A stretch of DNA of 64,000 nt from Emcibacter sp. SYSU 3D8. Lineage in GTDB: Bacteria; Pseudomonadota; Alphaproteobacteria; SMXS01. The number at the start of each line of letters is the position of its first letter. Within the stretch, counting starts at the first letter, position 1. The notes under the pieces were generated by a model. That model was not told where the DNA came from, searched no databases, and worked only from the letters and a program-made list of their open reading frames with translations. Shown here piece by piece: positions 48,274-56,801 of the stretch. Made by a program: the position numbers and the translations under genes. The DNA is taken from NCBI RefSeq assembly GCF_039655875.1, contig NZ_JBBYXK010000006.1, forward strand, positions 82,735 through 146,734, written 5' to 3'.

Positions 48274-48740
48274 CGTCGAAGGTGCTCGTTTCCCTCCGTG
48301 TCGCCGCCACTCCCGAGCGGGCATTCGAGGCATTCACCCGGGAAATCGGCCTGTGGTGGCGGCACGACGAGTTGTTCGCCTTCAGCCACCGCCGGTCAGG
48401 CACACTGCATTTCGAGCCGGGCCTTGGCGGCCGTCTGCTTGAAGTCTACGGCGATGGCGACGTCTTCGAGATCGGCCGCATCACCATTTGGGAGCCGGGA
48501 CGGCGCCTTTGCCTTACCTGGCGGCAGGCCAGTTTTGCACCCGGCCAGATGACCCGGCTGGAAGTCCGCTTCGAGCCGGTGGACGCCGGAACTCGGGTCA
48601 CCATCGAGCACAGCGGATGGGACACCATACCCCAGGCCCATGCCGCCCGGCACAACTTTCCACTCGGTCCATTCCAGCAGCGTCAGGCCGAGCATTGGCA
48701 AAGGCTTCTGGCATCACTGGCGCATGTGGCTATTCGGTGA
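48270..48740 (+). CDS. SRPBCC (AHSA1-type) domain protein
   Basis: The 156-residue protein has the START-like ligand-binding fold of AHSA1 proteins: LRVAATPERAFEAFTREIG at the start, WWRHDELFAFSHRRSGTLHF, and a C-terminal VTIEHSGWDTIPQAHAARH. The GTG start at 48270 overlaps the ArsR stop. It probably binds a hydrophobic ligand and may tell the ArsR protein about it. It converges on the efflux channel gene, overlapping it by 11 bases. Confidence 0.88.
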   Translation: MTSKVLVSLRVAATPERAFEAFTREIGLWWRHDELFAFSHRRSGTLHFEPGLGGRLLEVYGDGDVFEIGRITIWEPGRRLCLTWRQASFAPGQMTRLEVRFEPVDAGTRVTIEHSGWDTIPQAHAARHNFPLGPFQQRQAEHWQRLLASLAHVAIR

Positions 48741-50133
48741 GGCCGCCGCCCAGGGCCACATACAGCGTCACCAGATTGTCCAACTGATTGCGTCGCGTTT
48801 CCACCAGCGACTGCTCGGCGTCGAACAGGTTGCGTTCCGCGTCCAGCACTTCGAGGTAGTTGGACACCCCATTGCGGTAACGCAATTGCGCCAGTTCGGC
48901 GCTGTTGCGCTGCGCGACCAGCGCCCTTTCCTGCGCGGCCACCTGATCCGCGAAATACCGCCGCGCCGCCAACGCGTCGGCCACTTCGCGGAACGCCGTC
49001 TGCACCGTTTTCTCGTAGGTGGCGACAGCGATGTTCTGGCGCGCTTTGGCCACATCCAGGTTGCCCTGATTCCGGCCAAAATCAAATATCGGAACCGTCA
49101 GCGACGCCGGTCCCAAACTCCAGTTCATACCGTCCTGGGCCAGCCCATTCTTCAGTTCGGTCGATTCATAGCCGCCCGAACCGGTCAGCGTGATCTTCGG
49201 AAAAAAGGCGGCCCTCGCGGCGCCGATATTGGCGTTCGAGGCCCGCAATTGCTGTTCCGCCTCGAGAATGTCCGGCCGGTTCAGCAGCAGGTCCGACGGC
49301 AATCCGGCACCGAGATGCCCGCCCATGCCCTGATCCAGCAGCGGCAGCGGCGCGGGCAACGGCCCATTGACCGGACCGCCCACCAGCACGTCGAGCAGAT
49401 TGCGCGCCTGTGCCCGCATGCGCCGCAGTGTCGCCAGTTCGGTCTGTGCCTGGGTCAGCAATGTCTCGGACTGCCGGTACTCGAGCGCCGACGTGACACC
49501 CGCATCGAGGCGCAGTTTGGCGATCTCCAGCCCGCGGTTGCGGCTATCCACCGTCGCCCGCGCCAGCGCGATACGCTCCTCGGTTTCGCGCAGCATCAGA
49601 TAGGTGCCGGCGACATCGGCGATGAGGCTGATCCGGAATGCCCGTCCCGCCTGCACCGTTGCCAGATAGCTGGCGCGCGCTGCATTGCTCAGGCTGCGCA
49701 CCCGTCCCCAGAAATCCAGCTCGAAACTGGTGATGCCCCCGCCTGCGCTGTAATTGTCGGCGGTAACGGGCGCAACTGGCCCGCCGGACGAGACCGATCC
49801 GCCGTGAGTGCGCACGGCCGACGCCTGGCCCTCGATGGTCGGCAGCAGATCGGCGCGCTGAACCCTGTATTGCCCTCGCGCCTCTTCGATGCGCGCCACC
49901 GAGATCCGAAGATCCCGGTTGTTGTCCAGCGCCACCTCTACCAGCTTCACCAGCCTGGGATCGGCGAAGAACTGCCGCCATCCGAGCGCCGTGGCCGTGA
50001 CCTCGCCAAGCTCCGGCTGACCTTCCGCCGGATAGACCGGCGCGGTCGCCATCGGCGGCTGCCGATAGTCGGGCGCCATGGTGCAGCCGGCCAGCAACGA
50101 CACGAGGGCGATCGTGGTGAGTCGTCCGCTCAT
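48730..50133 (-). CDS. Outer-membrane efflux lipoprotein (OprM/NodT type)
   Basis: The 467-residue protein has a lipobox (SLLAGC, Cys17), and the long helix pairs of TolC-type channels (DNNRDLRISVARIEEARGQY, AAFFPKITLTGSGGYESTEL). The start at 50133 (MSGRLTTIAL) overlaps the RND pump stop by ATGA; the longer frame to 50187 lies inside the pump gene. It completes a tripartite drug efflux system with the two genes upstream on the same strand. Confidence 0.92.
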   Translation of the reverse strand: MSGRLTTIALVSLLAGCTMAPDYRQPPMATAPVYPAEGQPELGEVTATALGWRQFFADPRLVKLVEVALDNNRDLRISVARIEEARGQYRVQRADLLPTIEGQASAVRTHGGSVSSGGPVAPVTADNYSAGGGITSFELDFWGRVRSLSNAARASYLATVQAGRAFRISLIADVAGTYLMLRETEERIALARATVDSRNRGLEIAKLRLDAGVTSALEYRQSETLLTQAQTELATLRRMRAQARNLLDVLVGGPVNGPLPAPLPLLDQGMGGHLGAGLPSDLLLNRPDILEAEQQLRASNANIGAARAAFFPKITLTGSGGYESTELKNGLAQDGMNWSLGPASLTVPIFDFGRNQGNLDVAKARQNIAVATYEKTVQTAFREVADALAARRYFADQVAAQERALVAQRNSAELAQLRYRNGVSNYLEVLDAERNLFDAEQSLVETRRNQLDNLVTLYVALGGGLTE

Positions 50134-53100
50134 GGGCCGGTCTCCCGTGCTGCGCCCGGCAAGGTCGGCTTCTTTCGCGCCAGCCACCGCCGGGTGGACA
50201 GATAGAACACCGGCACGAAGAAGATACCGAACGCCGTCGCCGCGATCATGCCGCCAACCACGCCGGTTCCCACCGCGATACGGCTGGCCGAGCCCGCTCC
50301 CGACGATACGGCCAGCGGCAGCACGCCCAGGATGAAGGCCATGGACGTCATGATGATCGGCCGCAGCCGCAATCGCACAGCCTCGAGGGTCGCGTCGATG
50401 GTGCTCTTGCCTTCAGCCTCCAGGTCCTTTGCGAATTCCACGATCAGGATCGCGTTCTTCGCGGCCAGGCCGATGATGGTGATCATGCCCACGTTGAAAT
50501 AGATATCCAGCGACAGACCCCGTGCCCAGGTCAGCGCCAGCGCGCCCAGCACGCCCAGCGGCACGATCAGCATCACCGCGACCGGAATCGCCCAGCTCTC
50601 GTACAGCGCTGCCAGCACCATGAATACGATCAGCAGCGACAGCAGCAGCAGCGCGCCAACCTGGCCGCGCGATTGCTGTTCCTCATACGACAGTCCCGTC
50701 CATTCAAAGCCAAAGCCTTCGGGCAGCTGTTCGGTCAACTGCGCCATCTCAGCCATGGCCTCGCCGGTCGAATAGCCGGGCGCGGGTGAGCCGGAGATGT
50801 TCATGGACGAATAGCCGTTGTAGCGCTGCAGCCGAGGCGGTCCGGCGGTCCACTCCGCGGTGGTGAAGGCCGAGAACGGCACCATCAGATTCTGGTCGTT
50901 CCGCACCTGCAGGGAAAGGATATCCTGGGGCGTCATGCGGGCGCCGGCTTCCGCCTGCAACACCACGCGAAGCACCCTTCCCTGATAGTTGAAATCGTTG
51001 GCATAGGCCGAGCCGAACGCGATCGAGAGCGTCTGGTTGATGTCGTTGACCTGCAGCCCCAGCGCCCGCGCCTTTACCCGGTCGATCTCCACCTTCACCT
51101 GGGGCGCATCTTCCATTCCCTCCGGGCGCACGCCGGTGAGCACCTTGCTCTGCATCGCCATGCCGAGCATCTGGTTGCGCGCGGCAAGCAGGGCTTCATA
51201 GGAGCCGCCGGCTCTGTCCTGCAGCCGGTAGCTGAACCCGGCGGAATTGCCCAGCTCCGGGATGGGCGGCGGGTTGAAGATGAACACCTGGGCGCCCTTG
51301 ACCTGCTGCAGGCCCATCATGAGGCGCATCGCCAGCGCGCTGGCCTTGTTCTTTCCGGCAGTCCGCTCGTCCCACGGATGCAGCGAGATGAACATCATTG
51401 CCGCGTTCTGGCCGTTGCCGAAGAAACTGAACCCCCTGATTGCGGCCACCGTCTTCACTTCGGGCTGCGATAGGATGATCTCCTGTGCCTGCGAAATAGC
51501 TTCATCGAGGCGCTCGAACGTGGCGCCGGGCGGTGCCTGGACGACACCGACCACAAAGCCCTGGTCTTCCTCGGGGAGAAAACTGGACGGCATGTTGAGG
51601 AACGTCAGCACGACCAGGCCAACCAGGACGGCAAACACGCTCAGCCAGCGCAACGGCCGGCGTATCATCTTGCTGACCACGCCTTCATATCGCCCCGTTG
51701 CGCGCTCGAACACCCGGTTGAAGCGGCCGAAGAACGGTCCGAGAAATCCCTTGCGCCGGTCACCCTCCTTGTGGGGCTTGAGGAGCGTGGCGCACAGCGC
51801 CGGTGTCAGCGTCAGCGCCATCAGCGCCGAGAACGCCATGGAGACCGCGAGCGTCACCGAGAATTGACGGTAGATTCCGCCCGTTGATCCCGGGAAAAAC
51901 GCCATGGGAATGAACACCGCCACCAGCACCAGGGTGATGCCGATCAGCGCGCCGGTGATCTGCCCCATCGCCTTGATGGTCGCGTCGCGCGGAGACAGCT
52001 TCTCCTCGCGCATCAACCGCTCGACGTTCTCGATCACCACGATGGCGTCATCGACCAGGATGCCGATGGCCAGCACCATGGCGAACAATGTCAGCACGTT
52101 GATCGAGAAGCCGAACAGCGACAATCCCAGGCACGCCCCCGCCAAGGCGACCGGCACGACCACCGTCGGAATCAACGTCGCGCGCAGATTCTGCAGGAAC
52201 AGGAACATGACCAGGAATACCAGGACGATCGCCTCGGCCAGCGTCTTGGCGACTTCTTCAACCGATATCTGGATGAACGGCGTCGTGTCGTATGGCACGC
52301 TCCAGGTCATGTCGCCCGGAAAGTCCTTCGACAATTCGGCCACCCGCGCCTTGACCGCCTTGGCGGTCGCCAGCGCATTGGCGCCGGTCTGCAGCTGAAC
52401 CGCCATGCCGCCCATTTCCCGGCCGTTCAGTGTCGCGTGGTTGCCATAGCTCTGCGCCCCCAGCTCCACGCGCGCCACATCGCGCAGCTTGATGCTTGAT
52501 CCATCCGGGTTGGACCGCAGAATGATGGCGCCGAACTGCTCGGGATTGGTGAAGCGGTTCTGCGTCACCACGACCGCATTGAGTTGGGTTCCGGGCACGG
52601 TCGGCTGGTCGCCGATCTGGCCGCCCGCAGTCTGGCTGTTCTGCTCCCGCACCGCGGCCAGCGCCTCGGCGGCCGAAAGCCCATAGCCACTGAGCTTCTG
52701 GGTATCGAGCCAGATACGCATGGCATAGGGCGATCCGAACAGCCGGATGTCGCCCACGCCGGGCACCCGCTTCAGTTCGTCGATGATGCGGTTCGACGCG
52801 TAATTGCTCAGGTCGAGCTGCGACATGCTGTTGCTGGGCGAGGTCAGCGCGATCAGCATCAGGAAGCCGGTATTGGCCTGGTTGACCTGCACACCCTGCT
52901 GGCGAACGTCCTCAGGCAGGCGCGGCTCCACGCGGCTGAGCCGGTTCTGCACCTCCATCTGCGCCACATCGATGTCGGTGCCCGAGCGGAACGTGACGGT
53001 GATCGAGGCCGAGCCATCCGACTGGCTGGTCGAGGACATGTAGAGGAAGCCCGCGACGCCATTCAGCTCCTGCTCGATCACCGACGTGACGTTGGTCTCC

Positions 53101-53270
53101 AGCGTCGCGGCATCGGCGCCGGGATAGCTGGTCGAGATCGTCAGCGAGGGCGGAGCGATCGAGGGGTATTGCTCGATCGGCAGCGACCTGAGCGTCAGCA
53201 CCCCCGCCAGCAAAATGGTAAAGGCGATGACCCAGGCGAAGATCGGCCGGTCGACGAAAAAGCGGGGCAT
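50130..53270 (-). CDS. Multidrug efflux RND transporter (AcrB/MexB-type)
   Basis: The 1046-residue HAE1-type pump has the N-terminus MPRFFVDRPIFAWVIAFTIL, the Asp pair in helix 4 (GILVDDAIVVIEN) needed for proton relay, and the helix 10-12 segments KNAILIVEFAKDLEAEGKS and GVLPLAVSSGAGSASRIAVG. The Asp pair separates it from the metal pump at 21 kb. It starts 3 bases after the adaptor gene. Likely substrates are hydrophobic drugs, bile-like acids or solvents. Confidence 0.95.
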   Translation of the reverse strand: MPRFFVDRPIFAWVIAFTILLAGVLTLRSLPIEQYPSIAPPSLTISTSYPGADAATLETNVTSVIEQELNGVAGFLYMSSTSQSDGSASITVTFRSGTDIDVAQMEVQNRLSRVEPRLPEDVRQQGVQVNQANTGFLMLIALTSPSNSMSQLDLSNYASNRIIDELKRVPGVGDIRLFGSPYAMRIWLDTQKLSGYGLSAAEALAAVREQNSQTAGGQIGDQPTVPGTQLNAVVVTQNRFTNPEQFGAIILRSNPDGSSIKLRDVARVELGAQSYGNHATLNGREMGGMAVQLQTGANALATAKAVKARVAELSKDFPGDMTWSVPYDTTPFIQISVEEVAKTLAEAIVLVFLVMFLFLQNLRATLIPTVVVPVALAGACLGLSLFGFSINVLTLFAMVLAIGILVDDAIVVIENVERLMREEKLSPRDATIKAMGQITGALIGITLVLVAVFIPMAFFPGSTGGIYRQFSVTLAVSMAFSALMALTLTPALCATLLKPHKEGDRRKGFLGPFFGRFNRVFERATGRYEGVVSKMIRRPLRWLSVFAVLVGLVVLTFLNMPSSFLPEEDQGFVVGVVQAPPGATFERLDEAISQAQEIILSQPEVKTVAAIRGFSFFGNGQNAAMMFISLHPWDERTAGKNKASALAMRLMMGLQQVKGAQVFIFNPPPIPELGNSAGFSYRLQDRAGGSYEALLAARNQMLGMAMQSKVLTGVRPEGMEDAPQVKVEIDRVKARALGLQVNDINQTLSIAFGSAYANDFNYQGRVLRVVLQAEAGARMTPQDILSLQVRNDQNLMVPFSAFTTAEWTAGPPRLQRYNGYSSMNISGSPAPGYSTGEAMAEMAQLTEQLPEGFGFEWTGLSYEEQQSRGQVGALLLLSLLIVFMVLAALYESWAIPVAVMLIVPLGVLGALALTWARGLSLDIYFNVGMITIIGLAAKNAILIVEFAKDLEAEGKSTIDATLEAVRLRLRPIIMTSMAFILGVLPLAVSSGAGSASRIAVGTGVVGGMIAATAFGIFFVPVFYLSTRRWLARKKPTLPGAARETGP

Positions 53271-53273
53271 GCG

Positions 53274-54455
53274 TCAGTCCGGTTTCTTGGCTGCGGGCAC
53301 GGGCGGAATGCCCGCTTCACCCTCGATGCGGACCGGCGCGCCGACGCGCGCATGCTGCAGGCCGTCGGTGACCACGCGGTCGCCCGCCTTCAGGCCGGAC
53401 TCGATCAGCCACAACGTCCCATGCAGGATCCCCAGCTTTACCGGCCGGCTCTCCAGCACATTGTCCTTGCCGACGACCAGCACGGTCGCGCCTTCCGGCT
53501 TCACCTGTACGGCCCGCTGCGGCACGACGATGCCGTTCTCGATTGCGCTGCCCTCGACCCGCGCGCGCACGAACTGTCCGGGCAGCAACAGCCGCCGCGA
53601 ATTATCGAACTCAGCCCGCACCGATATCGACCCGGTCGACGAATTGACCGCCATGTCCAGGAAGTTCAGGTGGCCTTCCTTCTCGTAGATGCTGCCATCC
53701 TCCAGCGTGAGGATCACTCTGACGCGGTCGAGCGGCACGGACTTCACCTTGCCTTCCTCGATGTCGCGGCGCAGCTTCAGCAGCTCGCTCGAGGACTGGG
53801 TGAAATTTACATAGATCGGATCAAGCTGCTCGATGGTGGTGAGCAGGGTCGCCTCCGAACTTTTCACCAGCGCACCCTCGGTCACCTGGGCGCGGCCGGC
53901 GCGGCCAGCGACCGGCGCGGTAACGATCGTGTAATCCAGATCGAGCGCCGCACGCTCCACCTGTGCCTGGGTCGAGATCACGTCCGCCTCGGCCTGGGCC
54001 GCGGCTGCCACCGCCGCATCGAATTCCTGCTGGCTGATCGCCTGTTTGCTGACCAGCGGCTCATAGCGTTCCGCGACTTGCCTGGCGTTGCGCGCCGTTG
54101 CCTGGGCACGGCTCAGGGCGGCAGTCGCCTGGTCGTAATCGGCCTGCTTCTCGCGCGGATCGATCCGGAACAGCGGCGCGTCCGCCTTGACGTCGGTGCC
54201 TTCCTGGTAGAGCCGGCGCTCGATGATGCCGTCGACACGCGCCCGAACTTCGGCCGTACGGATCGCCTGGACCCGGCCAGGCAGTTCCACGACCCGTGGC
54301 ACTTCCACCAGCTCGACCGTGTAGATCTTGACCTCGGGCGGCGGCGGTGCCTGGGGGCCGCTATCGCCGCACGCCGCAAGCGCTGCGGCGCACACCAACA
54401 TCGGCGCGATGCGGATTCTGACTGCCTGACTGAACACACGACTCTCCCGCAACAT
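53274..54455 (-). CDS. Periplasmic adaptor of the RND multidrug pump (MexA/AcrA-type lipoprotein)
   Basis: The protein of up to 393 residues has a lipobox (ALAAC, Cys29) and the adaptor core: VELPGRVQAIRTAEVRARV, the hairpin with ALSRAQATARNARQVAERY, and DPIYVNFTQSSSELLKLRR. Two starts are possible: ATG at 54455 and a GTG at 54437 that has GGAG 6 bases upstream, so the latter may be the true one. It is first in the adaptor-pump-channel operon and divergent to the TetR gene, the usual repressor layout. Confidence 0.92.
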   Translation of the reverse strand: MLRESRVFSQAVRIRIAPMLVCAAALAACGDSGPQAPPPPEVKIYTVELVEVPRVVELPGRVQAIRTAEVRARVDGIIERRLYQEGTDVKADAPLFRIDPREKQADYDQATAALSRAQATARNARQVAERYEPLVSKQAISQQEFDAAVAAAAQAEADVISTQAQVERAALDLDYTIVTAPVAGRAGRAQVTEGALVKSSEATLLTTIEQLDPIYVNFTQSSSELLKLRRDIEEGKVKSVPLDRVRVILTLEDGSIYEKEGHLNFLDMAVNSSTGSISVRAEFDNSRRLLLPGQFVRARVEGSAIENGIVVPQRAVQVKPEGATVLVVGKDNVLESRPVKLGILHGTLWLIESGLKAGDRVVTDGLQHARVGAPVRIEGEAGIPPVPAAKKPD

Positions 54456-54580
54456 TTGAACGCCGACTGCAGGCGCGCCATCCGTAACTGGCTCGGGCGG
54501 CGGGCGCGTCAACGATCTTGTTGTCTCTGATTTTGTTTGAACGGCGAAATGAACCAATTGTTTCTTCGCAGGTGCAATAT

Positions 54581-54598
54581 GTGTAATGTCCGTTACAC
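54581..54598. promoter_or_regulatory. Palindrome between the RND operon and tetR (candidate TetR operator)
   Basis: GTGTAA and TTACAC form perfect 6-base arms around 6 bases. The site lies in the divergent gap, 45 bases before the tetR ATG and 126 bases before the adaptor ATG, where TetR repressors usually bind to control both transcripts. Confidence 0.65.
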
Positions 54599-54642
54599 TT
54601 GAAGTCAATCCAAGCCGCCGGACCGTTTGCGACGGGACAGCC

Positions 54643-55266
54643 ATGACGAAACACGAGGACTCGACGACCAGCGACCCACGCCGCGAGCGGCGGCGCGGCG
54701 CCATGCTCGACGCCGCGCGCGCGCTTTTCCTCGAACATGGATACGACGCGATAAGCCTTTCGGATGTGGTCGGCCGATCCGGCGGGTCGCTCAGTACGCT
54801 CTATGCGCTGTTCGGCAACAAACGAGGCCTGCTCAAGGCGGTAATGCAATCCCAGTTCGAACGCGACATGCGCGAACTCGATGGCATCATCAATCGCGAC
54901 AGCGCGCCGGAAACCATGCTGCTCGATATCGCCCAGGGCACGCAGGACTATCTGGCCGCCCCCGAGATGAACCGCTTCATGCGCTTCGTCATCGGTCAAA
55001 GCCTCCGGTCACCCGAGTTCGGTCAGAAATTCTTCGAGCAAGTTCACCTGCGGTTTATCGAGCGCTATGTGGCGCTGTTTGCCCGCTGGCACAGCGAAGG
55101 CCTGCTCAATATTCCGGATCCCCGGCTCGCGGCCCGCCAGTTCATCAGCCTGGTCCTGCACGACCTGCACGTCCGCGCGATCTACACCGGTGGCTGCGGC
55201 GCCGCCACCAGCAAGCATGAGGCCGAACAGGCTGTCGCCCTTTTTCTGGCCTATTACCGTCGCTGA
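54643..55266 (+). CDS. TetR family repressor of the RND pump
   Basis: The 207-residue protein has an N-terminal TetR HTH (AARALFLEHGYDAISLSDVV, then GRSGGSLSTLYALFGNKRGLL) and a ligand-binding helical domain with ETMLLDIAQGTQDYLAAPEM. The ATG at 54643 is chosen because the earlier in-frame ATG (54586) lies inside the palindrome. It is divergent to the adaptor gene and probably represses it until an inducer binds. A converging Rieske gene follows. Confidence 0.92.
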   Translation: MTKHEDSTTSDPRRERRRGAMLDAARALFLEHGYDAISLSDVVGRSGGSLSTLYALFGNKRGLLKAVMQSQFERDMRELDGIINRDSAPETMLLDIAQGTQDYLAAPEMNRFMRFVIGQSLRSPEFGQKFFEQVHLRFIERYVALFARWHSEGLLNIPDPRLAARQFISLVLHDLHVRAIYTGGCGAATSKHEAEQAVALFLAYYRR

Positions 55267-55299
55267 GAATGGCCCAGACGCGAAGCGGGCGGCCGGGTC

Positions 55300-56685
55300 C
55301 TATTTGCTGATGTATTTGTCGAGCGTGTCGTGGAATGCGCGGATGCGGGATTCCTGATAGATCGACAAGGTCTCGGCGCCCTTCTCGCTTGCCAGCATGC
55401 CTTCATGCTGGGCCCGGAGATTGCCGGTATCCTGATCGAACGTGATCTGCGACAGCGGGAACGCCGCCAGTTCCTTCACGTCCACATAGTTCATGTCTTC
55501 CGGAATCTTCACCATCTGGGCCGGATCGGGGCGCACCTGGTCCTTGGGCACGGGGCGCATCATCAGCACCTCGAAGGTGCAGCGGTTCGGATCGTTCTTG
55601 ATCGGCTTGATCCTGTGGATCGAACGCAGCGCCATCCCGGTATAGAGGAAGATGTTCGGGAACAGGTTGTACTTGATGGAATCGATCATCTCGGCGTCGC
55701 TATAGCTCGACGTATCCATGCCATACTGGTCCAGCATCGCCTTGCGGACCTGTTTGGACATGGCGTTGCGGGCGCTCTGGCCTTCTTCCAGCGTCACCGA
55801 CTTGCCGTCGGGTGACCGGCCTCCCAGCAATACGCGGTCAATGCGCTCCTGTTCGCTGATCCTGTGCTTCGCGGCCGGGCTTGCTACCGCGAGCGCGCAC
55901 AGGTCGCGCGTGACGTGGTCGTCGAACACGTCGTGCTGCATGTTCCAATCGCCCACAACCTGGGTCAGTTCCGGATGCACCACCGGCGTGTGATAGGCCT
56001 CCATGAAGGCCTCCTGCGCCGTTTTCCAGTTGCAGTTCAGTTCCTTCTCGAGATGCATGAACAGGTACCAATCGGTCCACGGCCAGTCCTTGAAGTGCTC
56101 CGGCAGCACGCCCAGATATTCGAGCAGCGACGGCGCCTCCTTGTCCATATTGATGAACACCAGACCGTTCCAAGCGTCCACCTGCACCTCGGGCAGCCGG
56201 TTCTTCTCATAGTCAAGGTGCGGGAATTCCCAGGCGCACGGCACGTCGTTCAGGGTGCCGTCCAGGTTCCAGGTCCAGCCGTGATAGGGGCACTGGATAT
56301 TGGCCGACCAGCCGCTGCTCTCCGATGGCTTCAGCTTGGTGCCGCGGTGCAGGCAGGAATTGTGATAGGCCTTCAGCGCGCCGTCGTCGGCGCGCACCAC
56401 GACAATGGAGTGATGTCCGAGGTCGTAGACCAGATAGTCGCCGGGCTCGGCGACCTGGTCCTCGCGGCAGACATACTGCCAGACCTTCTCCCACATCTTC
56501 TTCATCTCGAGATTGAAGAAGTCCTGGCTGACATATTTCGAAAAGGGGATGTCGTCGCGGCTTTGCGCCGGATTGGACTGGGCGGCCAGCACGTCTTTGA
56601 TGATGCCGCCGTCCGAGCGCATGATTTCCTGGAAGGTGGGCGCCCCCGGGCAACGCGGGACTTCGTTTTTCACCTGGACGTTCAT
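55300..56685 (-). CDS. Rieske non-haem iron oxygenase, alpha subunit (second)
   Basis: The 461-residue protein has the Rieske ligands CLH (Cys111, His113) and CPYH (Cys132, His135), and the catalytic site EAYHTPVVHPE (His232, His237). It is related to, but clearly distinct from, the oxygenase at 30 kb. GGGGAG lies 9 bases before the ATG at 56685; the frame runs to 56775 without homology. It lies between the TetR/RND and MarR/Emr systems, so its substrate may also be a pump ligand (inference). No redox partner is nearby. Confidence 0.92.
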   Translation of the reverse strand: MNVQVKNEVPRCPGAPTFQEIMRSDGGIIKDVLAAQSNPAQSRDDIPFSKYVSQDFFNLEMKKMWEKVWQYVCREDQVAEPGDYLVYDLGHHSIVVVRADDGALKAYHNSCLHRGTKLKPSESSGWSANIQCPYHGWTWNLDGTLNDVPCAWEFPHLDYEKNRLPEVQVDAWNGLVFINMDKEAPSLLEYLGVLPEHFKDWPWTDWYLFMHLEKELNCNWKTAQEAFMEAYHTPVVHPELTQVVGDWNMQHDVFDDHVTRDLCALAVASPAAKHRISEQERIDRVLLGGRSPDGKSVTLEEGQSARNAMSKQVRKAMLDQYGMDTSSYSDAEMIDSIKYNLFPNIFLYTGMALRSIHRIKPIKNDPNRCTFEVLMMRPVPKDQVRPDPAQMVKIPEDMNYVDVKELAAFPLSQITFDQDTGNLRAQHEGMLASEKGAETLSIYQESRIRAFHDTLDKYISK

Positions 56686-56781
56686 GCACCCATCTCCCCA
56701 TGGCTGAAAGCGAACGGGCCGGACGAGTCCGGTCCCGAACAGGCTCAAGGTATCATTGCGCCGGATTACCGACAAGCACGA

Positions 56782-56801
56782 AAATATATCGTGATATATT
56801 T
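56782..56801. promoter_or_regulatory. AT-rich 20-base palindrome upstream of the second Rieske oxygenase
   Basis: AAATATATCGTGATATATTT (56782-56801) has 9-base arms around GT. It overlaps the MFS stop codon and lies about 97 bases before the Rieske start, and is very AT-rich within GC-rich DNA. A dimeric regulator site is the best explanation; TetR, PadR or GntR types are possible. Confidence 0.55.

Noticed and set aside
52584..54530. 648-codon plus-strand frame opposite the RND pump and adaptor
   Set aside because: Antisense to two strongly supported genes; Arg/His-rich with no domain.
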